This document shows positions 35,381 to 42,738 of a stretch of 64,000 bases of DNA, piece after piece (the stretch's first letter is position 1; each line of letters starts with the position of its first letter). The notes beneath the pieces are model-generated. The model did no database searches, had not been told where the DNA came from, and worked only from the letters and a program-made list of their open reading frames with translations. The position numbers and the translations under genes were made by a program. Source of the stretch: Avimuribaculum sp964395975 (GTDB taxonomy: Bacteria; Bacteroidota; Bacteroidia; Bacteroidales; Muribaculaceae); assembly GCA_964395975.1 (NCBI GenBank), contig CAYNBZ010000004.1, positions 11,999-75,998 of the forward strand. Direction: 5' to 3'.

Positions 35381-36556
35381 CTATTTCACCACAATCTTGG
35401 TAGTCGATGAACGTCCATCGGCAAGATTTGCCCTGACAATATAAATGCCGGCATTGATATTATCAACATTTACAGTTTGCCCATAACCTTCTGCCACTTT
35501 TGTCCCCGACATACTATACACTTCCACAATACCCTCTGCTGGTAATATGATTGTTCCGGCAGCATAACGTATATCGAATTTTTCCGTGGTAATCAATGCA
35601 ACACCCGAGCTATTCATATCACCCGGATCAGCAAATGAGGTAGTTTCATCACTCGTTCCCTTCTGATATATTTTCACATAATTTACATACATGCTCTGCT
35701 GGTAGTTGTTATCTTCATTGAGAGCCGTAATGCCATCGATATCCCATATTCCTGTAAAATCACCTCCTATGGCAAGATTGAACAGTATGAAATTTTCCTT
35801 GTGGAAATAAGTTCCCGGTGTATATTCATCGGTCGATTCGGGAATTGTCATTTCAAAATATGGATCCACATCAGGATACTTGTCGAGATCGACATACATA
35901 GCAATTCTTTCTTCATTCCAAATGCAAGTATAGATATGAAATTCTCCATCTTGCAAACTGTAGTCATACGTGACAGCCCGTGAATAATTCGGATGATTTA
36001 CAGAAGATGGCCCCCAATGACATGCGCCATTAAAATAACGGTCTTGCGTGCCTTGAGCTATCCCTGTAGAATTACCAAATTCCATAATATCAGTTTCTCC
36101 ACATTGCGGCCACCCCACTTCGTCGTAGTCGTTGCCCATCATCCAAAACGCAGGCCACAATCCGTTGGCTGTCTGTGGCAATTTAATGGCAGCTTCCACC
36201 TTGCCATGCTTGAAAGCAATTTTCCCTTTCGAGTTGATACGCCCCGAGGTGCAGGTTTTGCCTGAGAACGATTCCTTTATGGCAGTAAGTATCAAGCATC
36301 CATTCCCTTCTCCATCATCGCCCAAGTGCACATTGCTATCATGATTGGTATAATACTGCAACTCGTTGTTACCGCCACCCGAGCCTGTAACCTCGATGTT
36401 CCATCGGTCGAGATTCAATTCTTCATCGTCAAACAAGTCTTGCCACACAAGCGTATAACCATCGGTTTCACCTGTACCCGTCTGTGGCTCGGCTGCCAAT
36501 GCAGTTAATGACATGGCTAATGACAACGATGCAGTTATAAATTTCAAATTTTTCAT
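35381..36556 (-). CDS. GH16 endo-beta-1,3-glucanase with C-terminal sorting domain
   Basis: 391 residues. Signal peptide (ITASLSLAMSLTALAAEP), then a GH16 jelly roll at about 33-300 with E154-T-D156-I-M-E159. Residues about 315-391 are a T9SS-like sorting domain (IVEVYSMSGTKVAEGYGQTV, NAGIYIVRANLADGRSS, TKIVVK). It shares NGLWPAFWMMGND and the overall layout with the adjacent GH16, indicating tandem duplication with later divergence. The two enzymes may differ in location. Confidence 0.91.
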   Translation of the reverse strand: MKNLKFITASLSLAMSLTALAAEPQTGTGETDGYTLVWQDLFDDEELNLDRWNIEVTGSGGGNNELQYYTNHDSNVHLGDDGEGNGCLILTAIKESFSGKTCTSGRINSKGKIAFKHGKVEAAIKLPQTANGLWPAFWMMGNDYDEVGWPQCGETDIMEFGNSTGIAQGTQDRYFNGACHWGPSSVNHPNYSRAVTYDYSLQDGEFHIYTCIWNEERIAMYVDLDKYPDVDPYFEMTIPESTDEYTPGTYFHKENFILFNLAIGGDFTGIWDIDGITALNEDNNYQQSMYVNYVKIYQKGTSDETTSFADPGDMNSSGVALITTEKFDIRYAAGTIILPAEGIVEVYSMSGTKVAEGYGQTVNVDNINAGIYIVRANLADGRSSTTKIVVK

Positions 36557-36577
36557 ATTCCGATTCTAAAAATAAAA

Positions 36578-36676
36578 CCCTCTCCTACTTTCTCCCAAAA
36601 TGAGAGGCTTTCAAAATTTCTTAACGGCTAAATGCCAACTTTTGGAAGCCTCCCCTTTCGGGGAGGTCGGAGAGGG
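36578..36676. repeat. REP-like palindromic intergenic element
   Basis: A ~99-bp element bounded by CCCTCTCC (36578-36585) and GGAGAGGG (36669-36676), with an inner hairpin CCTCCCC-TTTC-GGGGAGG at 36649-36666. It fills the gap between the GH16 gene and the surface-protein gene. The nested palindromes resemble dispersed intergenic repeats. It could also act as an mRNA-stability or attenuation structure inside the operon. Confidence 0.55.
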
Positions 36677-36697
36677 ATTTACTCACCAATTTTTATA

Positions 36698-37639
36698 TTA
36701 CTTCAGTACAACCTTCTTAACAACATTACCGGCCTTTACTACATATACACCGCTTGCCAAGTCTTCACAACCCACAACAGCAGTCTTGCCACTCTTGACG
36801 AGTTGACCAGAGATGTTATAGAGTTGGATGCCTGCATTGTTGTTGCCAAGTACTTGGATAGTCTTGTCGCTTACGATAACTTCTATGTCATCATTATTGA
36901 CAGCAATGTTGCTAACCGAGCTACCTTCACTGGCGGGAGAGTAGAAATAAACACCATCGATGGCAAAGTTTACTCCAGCTACAGAACCCGCAAGGATAGC
37001 ATAGACATTACCTACAAATGCACCTGCAGTGTACTCAAAATCAGGGCACAATTCTTTTAGTTGGGCAAAAGTAATATCGATGGCAATCCAATCGCCTTCG
37101 GTATCCAATGCTCCTACCAACGGATAAATTGTGCCGTCGTTTTCAAATGCAGTTGAGCCTACAGAAATAGTGGCAGCATTCCAACCGTAACCGTCATCAG
37201 CTTGACCGATGATGATACCAAGGCTCGATGGAACAGTTCCGCTACGCAAGCACATATGGAAATGAGAGTCATCACTTAATGCGCTAAAATCTGCTTCAGT
37301 TGAGATATATTGGCCACAACCTGACCAACCATCAGTAGGCGATACTACGAATGCAGTGTAACCATCATAGTTATCATCAACACCTGGCTCATATGTATCC
37401 CATGCTTCCAGACCTGACCATACATACATGAATATATTGGTGTCATCAACATTGTAGTTAAACACCTCCTTGCCCTCAGCTACCAATGCTTCCTGCACTG
37501 CTGTGTTCATTCCAAAAGCGTGATACACCTGGCCAACTTCGGTAGTGGTCGTAACACTTGTTTCATAGCTCACATACTGGGCATTGGCAACACTCATGCC
37601 ACATGCTGCGATAGCAGCCAAAAGAGTCAATTTTTTCAT
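36698..37639 (-). CDS. secreted PUL protein, candidate surface glycan-binding protein
   Basis: 313 residues, signal peptide KKLTLLAAIAACGMSVANAQ. The middle part is rich in Gly, Asp, Tyr and Trp (YVWSGLEAWDTYEPG, SPTDGWSGCGQYISTE) and looks like one beta-sandwich. The C-terminal 75 residues form a T9SS-like sorting domain (IQLYNISGQLVKSG, LASGVYVVKAGNVVKKVVLK). I do not recognise the central family. Its place directly behind susD is where SusE/F or SGBP-type proteins usually lie, so glycan binding is inferred from position. Confidence 0.65.
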   Translation of the reverse strand: MKKLTLLAAIAACGMSVANAQYVSYETSVTTTTEVGQVYHAFGMNTAVQEALVAEGKEVFNYNVDDTNIFMYVWSGLEAWDTYEPGVDDNYDGYTAFVVSPTDGWSGCGQYISTEADFSALSDDSHFHMCLRSGTVPSSLGIIIGQADDGYGWNAATISVGSTAFENDGTIYPLVGALDTEGDWIAIDITFAQLKELCPDFEYTAGAFVGNVYAILAGSVAGVNFAIDGVYFYSPASEGSSVSNIAVNNDDIEVIVSDKTIQVLGNNNAGIQLYNISGQLVKSGKTAVVGCEDLASGVYVVKAGNVVKKVVLK

Positions 37640-37684
37640 AACATTTTGTTTTTAGATAATTGTTAATAATATTGTGTTGAAAGA

Positions 37685-37722
37685 GGAGCGCGACGCGCAG
37701 CATTGCTTTGCTCACGCTCCTT
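37685..37722 (-). promoter_or_regulatory. hairpin between susD and the downstream genes
   Basis: Stem AGGAGCG (37685-37691) / CGCTCCT (37716-37722), G+C-rich, in the 95-nt gap after susD. On the minus strand a short pyrimidine-rich run (CTTTC) follows. It may be a partial terminator or a stabilising structure giving higher susCD than enzyme mRNA. Confidence 0.4.
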
Positions 37723-37734
37723 TATGTTTTGTAA

Positions 37735-39303
37735 TCAATAACCCGGGTTTTGCTCCATTGCATTAAGGTTGATTTCCTCGGCAGGTATCGGGAAGAGTTC
37801 ATGCTTGCCTTGTACAAACGAAGCCATCTCGGCACGTGCATCTTCCGACTCATTCGAACCATAACTGCCAACGTCCTTGTCCATCACTTCATAGGCTATA
37901 CCCCAACGGCATAGGTCAAACCATCTGTGACCTTCCATTGCAAGTTCCACACGGCGCTCGTGACGGATTGCACTACGCAAGTCACTATAGCCATAGTTAG
38001 GATATTCTGCCATGCCTACTCTGGCACGTACTGTATTAAGCATTTCTTGAGCCGTAGCCGTATTGCCACCACCTTCAACGATGGCCTCAGCATACATCAG
38101 CATCACATCTGACAAACGAATCAGGCGATAGTTCAACGGACTGCGAGTAGCATGTGACAACGAAATATAGTTACCATCGTCGTCACGGTAAGCAGTTTTG
38201 GCATTGTGATACGAACTGCCGAGGTAGCTAATAGAAGCATCAGATTCTAAATCATCTTCCGAAGCCTCAATAATAGTCCACTCGCGACGTGGGTCACCAT
38301 CTTCAAATTCATCATAGAGATTTTGTGTAGGATGATTGAAACCCCATCCTGCCATACTGCCGAGCGATGCACCGCGACTGCGAGTAAGAATGGTGGTAAA
38401 TGTACCACGTGTAAAGCCAAAGCCTTCGCCATAGTCGCTCGTAGGATCTTCCATATACTGGATTTCAAATACCGACTCGGGACCGTTCTCTCCGGCAAGT
38501 GTAAAGTTATCAGGATAGTTCGCGCAAAGTTGATACTCACCGGGATATTGCTCACTCATGAATGTTTCGCCCCAAGTGATGGCGTTTGCATAATCATGCA
38601 TATAAAGGTAAACCTTGAGCAACATGGCCTGTGCGGCACCCTTGGTGACACGTCCCAAGTCCTCATCCGAATACTCGCTCTTATTCCACAAGAGGGATTC
38701 AGCATTCAAAAGGTCTTCAATGATTTTTTCATATACATAGTCGGAGGACGAACGCGATAATTGCCAATTGTCGGAACTGTCGATTACGACATCAGTATAT
38801 GGCACACCGCCAAATATTCGCACGAGGCGGAAATAATAATAAGCTCTCATGAAATATGCCTCGCCGAGCAGACACTCCTTGCGACTTTCGGTCATGTCAT
38901 CATCGGCATCTACATCAGGTACTTCTTGCAGCGCAAGATTACAACGCTGTATGCCTTGATACTGCGCACGATAGAAATCGAGCAACAATGTGTTGTAAGC
39001 GTTGGTCTTGAAATTTTCGATGTCATAGGCATCTGCCATGTCGGCAGTGTTCTGACCACCCTTAAGGGCATCGTCCGATGCAATATCGCCTATAAACCAT
39101 TCGCTGCAATATGTGCTGTTATATTCCCACGCAAGAGGTGTGTAGCAGGCATTGACCACCTGTATGGCAGTAGCACCCGAAGTGAAAAAGTCACTGAGCG
39201 ATGTGGTACCGGGCGACTCCTCGGTGAGCCAATCGTGGCATGAAGTTGTTGATCCAAGCATCGCCATGCCACACAATGCCAAAAATATATTGTTTACTTT
39301 CAT
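37735..39303 (-). CDS. SusD/RagB-family outer-membrane glycan-binding lipoprotein
   Basis: 522 residues. The leader LALCGMAMLGSTTSC gives lipidation at the Cys of STTSC. SusD hallmarks are EAYFMRAYYYFRLVRIFGGV, the TPR-like helices, YRLIRLSDVMLMYAEAI and the C-terminal RHERRVELAMEGHRWFDLCR. It forms the lid of the SusC channel and binds oligosaccharide at the cell surface. It starts 23 nt after susC ends. Confidence 0.95.
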   Translation of the reverse strand: MKVNNIFLALCGMAMLGSTTSCHDWLTEESPGTTSLSDFFTSGATAIQVVNACYTPLAWEYNSTYCSEWFIGDIASDDALKGGQNTADMADAYDIENFKTNAYNTLLLDFYRAQYQGIQRCNLALQEVPDVDADDDMTESRKECLLGEAYFMRAYYYFRLVRIFGGVPYTDVVIDSSDNWQLSRSSSDYVYEKIIEDLLNAESLLWNKSEYSDEDLGRVTKGAAQAMLLKVYLYMHDYANAITWGETFMSEQYPGEYQLCANYPDNFTLAGENGPESVFEIQYMEDPTSDYGEGFGFTRGTFTTILTRSRGASLGSMAGWGFNHPTQNLYDEFEDGDPRREWTIIEASEDDLESDASISYLGSSYHNAKTAYRDDDGNYISLSHATRSPLNYRLIRLSDVMLMYAEAIVEGGGNTATAQEMLNTVRARVGMAEYPNYGYSDLRSAIRHERRVELAMEGHRWFDLCRWGIAYEVMDKDVGSYGSNESEDARAEMASFVQGKHELFPIPAEEINLNAMEQNPGY

Positions 39304-39326
39304 TGTTTATGCTTAACTTATAAGGT

Positions 39327-42300
39327 TCAGAATGAAATGTTTGCTCCAATGATATATGAACGAGCCTGCGGATAATTGCCATAATCGATGGTACTGCCCA
39401 CTTCAGGGTCGTAACCAGAGTACTTAGTGGCCGTCAACAGGTTACTACCTTGCAGATACACGCGACAGCTTTCAAGACCTATCTTGCGGATTACCTTTTG
39501 TGGAATGGTATAGCCTATCTGCATGTTCTTCAAGCGTAAATAAGAACCGTTCTCAAGGAAACGGTCGGAAACATAGTAGTTAACCGAATTGCTGGGATTA
39601 GGTATCGTGCCATCGGTATTGTCAGTAGTCCAAGCATTGACCATGACCGGACTAAGTATCGAAGACGACCCATCGCCTTCCAAGCGGTGACGAAGCTGGT
39701 TGTAAATCTTGTTACCGGCAACGCCTTGGAAGAAAAGCTGAACATCGAAATTCCGCCACTCCAAACCGATATTGACACCATAGTTGAGCCATGGAATGCT
39801 TGACCCAAGATTTACGCGGTCGTTATCATCGATTACACCATCGCCATTGACATCCTTGTACTTTGCATCGCCGGCATGGAACGGAGTTGTGGAAGACGTG
39901 TAACCATATAAATAATCAAGCACCTCTTCATCACTGCTGTAAACACCTTCATACACGTAACCCCAGTAATAATACAATGGATAACCCTCATCAACGACAG
40001 TAACATTGTCATAACCGCTATAGATGGTGGAACCACCGTTCAAACCGGTCAGTTCATTATCGATAAACGACACATTTCCTCCTATTGAATAGTAAACCTC
40101 GCCAATATTGTTGCGATGCTCAAGGGAGATTTCGATACCACGGTTGCGGACAGTTCCCACATTGCTCACTGCCGAATAGCGGTTACCCACATGAGCCGGT
40201 GCCGTTACGCTCATAAGCATGTCCTTGGTGTTGCGGATGAATAAATCAACATTACCATTCAACTTACCACGCCATAGGCTGAAATCCGTACCTAAACTCC
40301 ATTGTTCGGTATTTTCCCAATGTCCACCGTTGTTAATCCATGTAAGAACAGTCGCTCCATTAGCGAGCTGTTGATCCGAGCCCAACACATAGTCAACAAA
40401 TGTAGGACCTATGTTGAACATTGTGAGGGTGAATGCATCATTACCAATGTTGTCATTACCAACACGTCCCCAACCGGCACGAATCTTGAGCATGTCGAGA
40501 TTATGGAAATCTTTCATGAACGACTCTTCGCTTATCTTCCATGCTAAAGCAGTTGACGGGAAATAACCCCAAGGATTGTCGGGAAACTTACTCGAACCAT
40601 CGGCACGGAAGTTTACAGTTATAAGATAGCGGTTGTCGAAACCATAATGCACACGACTCAAGAAAGACACACGGCGGTTACGGGTCACACTGTCGCTCGG
40701 ATTACTATAGTCGGCTGTGGTCTGTGACAAATACCAGTTTTTCTCTTCGGGATTAAGAATGGTGGACCCTGATGCTCCTATCGAATAATAATTATATTCT
40801 TCGGTAGTTTGACCAATCATTATTGAAAAGTCATGTTTGTTGATAGTGCGCGCATAGGTGAGGATATTATCCACGGTCCAATTATAAGTGCGACCAATGT
40901 CTGAACTAAGAAAATTGGTTTCATTCTTGTCATAGGACGAGTATTCATACGCATCCTTGAATTCCTTATTGGTCGATATGTTATAATCAAAACTATAGCT
41001 CGAACGGAATGTCAATCCCTCAAACGGGGTAATCTCGGCAAACACATTGCCGACAAAACGCTCGTTGCGATTCTTCGGATGAGTATGCTCGACCATGCTG
41101 AGCGGGTTGGTTACATTTTTGTTACCGCCCGACCCTGCACTGATGCGACCACTCAGATCGTCGCCATATCGGTTCACAGAACCTTCGGGATAGCGAACCG
41201 GATCCCACGGAGCCATGGCTAATGCTGCCGACAATATCGATGCACCGGCACTCTCGCTGTTGTTCATGGCATTACGGGCAGTAGAACTCATGAACGATAC
41301 ATTTTCGCCTACCTTAAGCCAATTGTTAACTATATGCGATGTGTTCAGACGTACCGTAAGACGTTCGTACTCCGACCCGATAATCGTACCTTCTTGTGAA
41401 TACCACGACCCGCTGAGCGAATATGTAGTCTTTTCGCTTCCGCCATCTATCGCCAGGTGATAATTCTGTATCATTGCATCTTGGAACACAACGTCCTGCC
41501 AATCGGTATTCTGCGCTTCATAGTTAAATCCGGTAGGATTGGTTTCGGCATCATAGACAGTGGGATAATAAGCATTATAGATACCTCCATAACGTGTCAA
41601 CCAAGCATTAAGACCATTTGCAGCATAATATTCCCTCGATGATCGCGAGCCTGTGAAATTAATCATGGCATCGGCATACTCTTGCGTGTTCATTACATCG
41701 AGAGTGCGCCAACGCTGTTGCACACCTACGTATGCATCGAGCGACACACGCGTCTTTTGATTGACCTTGCCGGTACGTGTGGTCACGATGATAACACCGT
41801 TTGCACCACGCGAGCCATAAATGGCTGCTGCCGAAGCATCCTTCAGTATTTCGGTTGATTCGATGTCCTGTGGGCTGAGGAACGAAATATCATCTACGAT
41901 GACACCATCCACTACATATATAGGATCTGCACCGTTGACGGTACCCACACCACGGATACGCACTTCTGGCGAGCCCCCCGGTTGACCCGAACTGTTGTTG
42001 ACTGTTACACCTGCAGCTTGACCTTGCAATGCATTCGCAAGGCTCGCAGCCGGAGTTTTTTTCAACTTGTCGGCAGCAACAGTGGTCACCGACCCTGTGA
42101 GGTCGCTCTTCTTCATCGTGCCGTAACCAACGGCGACAACCTCTTGCAACACATTTGCTTCGGCCTCAAGCACAATATTGATTGTGGGCGATGTACCCAC
42201 TTTCACGTTTTGCGCTTGGCAACCTACATAGGAAAATACCAATGTCTGGCCACTCTCGGCCGTAATGGTATAATTTCCATCAATGTCGGTAGCGACACCC

Positions 42301-42452
42301 ACCGTAGGATTCTCTTTGACCACCACCGCCACACCCGGCAATGGCAATCCGTCCTCGGCCGAAGTCACGACTCCCGACACTTTTATTGTCTGCGCAAGCC
42401 CTGCCAACGCCGACAATAAAAACACTGTTAATAGTAGAATCTGTTTCTTCAT
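39327..42452 (-). CDS. SusC/RagA-family TonB-linked outer-membrane transporter
   Basis: 1041 residues. Signal peptide (ILLLTVFLLSALAGLAQ), a CarboxypepD_reg-like domain (VSGVVTSAEDGLPLPGVAVV), a plug domain with the SusC signature IYVVDGVIVDD and AAIYGSRGANGVIIVTTR, then a beta-barrel ending in SYIIGANISF, with terminal Phe. It imports oligosaccharides using TonB energy. It has no N-terminal STN domain, so it is not an anti-sigma-coupled type. It is the first gene of the PUL transcript, and a regulator is divergent. Confidence 0.96.
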   Translation of the reverse strand: MKKQILLLTVFLLSALAGLAQTIKVSGVVTSAEDGLPLPGVAVVVKENPTVGVATDIDGNYTITAESGQTLVFSYVGCQAQNVKVGTSPTINIVLEAEANVLQEVVAVGYGTMKKSDLTGSVTTVAADKLKKTPAASLANALQGQAAGVTVNNSSGQPGGSPEVRIRGVGTVNGADPIYVVDGVIVDDISFLSPQDIESTEILKDASAAAIYGSRGANGVIIVTTRTGKVNQKTRVSLDAYVGVQQRWRTLDVMNTQEYADAMINFTGSRSSREYYAANGLNAWLTRYGGIYNAYYPTVYDAETNPTGFNYEAQNTDWQDVVFQDAMIQNYHLAIDGGSEKTTYSLSGSWYSQEGTIIGSEYERLTVRLNTSHIVNNWLKVGENVSFMSSTARNAMNNSESAGASILSAALAMAPWDPVRYPEGSVNRYGDDLSGRISAGSGGNKNVTNPLSMVEHTHPKNRNERFVGNVFAEITPFEGLTFRSSYSFDYNISTNKEFKDAYEYSSYDKNETNFLSSDIGRTYNWTVDNILTYARTINKHDFSIMIGQTTEEYNYYSIGASGSTILNPEEKNWYLSQTTADYSNPSDSVTRNRRVSFLSRVHYGFDNRYLITVNFRADGSSKFPDNPWGYFPSTALAWKISEESFMKDFHNLDMLKIRAGWGRVGNDNIGNDAFTLTMFNIGPTFVDYVLGSDQQLANGATVLTWINNGGHWENTEQWSLGTDFSLWRGKLNGNVDLFIRNTKDMLMSVTAPAHVGNRYSAVSNVGTVRNRGIEISLEHRNNIGEVYYSIGGNVSFIDNELTGLNGGSTIYSGYDNVTVVDEGYPLYYYWGYVYEGVYSSDEEVLDYLYGYTSSTTPFHAGDAKYKDVNGDGVIDDNDRVNLGSSIPWLNYGVNIGLEWRNFDVQLFFQGVAGNKIYNQLRHRLEGDGSSSILSPVMVNAWTTDNTDGTIPNPSNSVNYYVSDRFLENGSYLRLKNMQIGYTIPQKVIRKIGLESCRVYLQGSNLLTATKYSGYDPEVGSTIDYGNYPQARSYIIGANISF

Positions 42453-42527
42453 AAAAGAATTTAGGCATTTATTGTTTTAGGAAATTGTAAAGGTTGTAAA
42501 AAAACTGCTCTCGCACTTTTTACATTG

Positions 42528-42535
42528 CAAAATTA
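42528..42535 (-). promoter_or_regulatory. -7 box for susC
   Basis: The minus strand reads TAATTTTG, a match to TAnnTTTG, about 75 nt before the susC start. There is no good -33 TTG, consistent with a promoter that needs an activator. Confidence 0.45.
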
Positions 42536-42657
42536 AAAGATACATATATATTAGGAGTGGGTATTTTATTCATAAAAAACTCTACATACAGCTGTACATA
42601 ACACTACACATCCACAACAAATAAAAATTAATTCACTGTATATAAATACATTACAAT

Positions 42658-42679
42658 AAACATGTTATATAACATGTTT
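42658..42679. promoter_or_regulatory. 22-bp perfect palindrome, candidate operator
   Basis: Half-site AAACATGTTAT followed by its exact reverse complement. It lies 60 bp before the regulator ATG and 206 bp before susC, in the divergent promoter region. A dimeric HTH protein is the obvious candidate to bind it, most simply the adjacent LuxR-type regulator. Confidence 0.6.
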
Positions 42680-42738
42680 TTATTTTATCCACTACTAATA
42701 ACTTTTTTCGATATTTGAAACATCAATCGAAACATCCA

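Noticed and set aside
36600..36680. GC-rich hairpin as a transcription terminator within the PUL
   Set aside because: No T-tract follows on the minus strand, and co-directional PUL genes continue. It is better described as a REP-like element.
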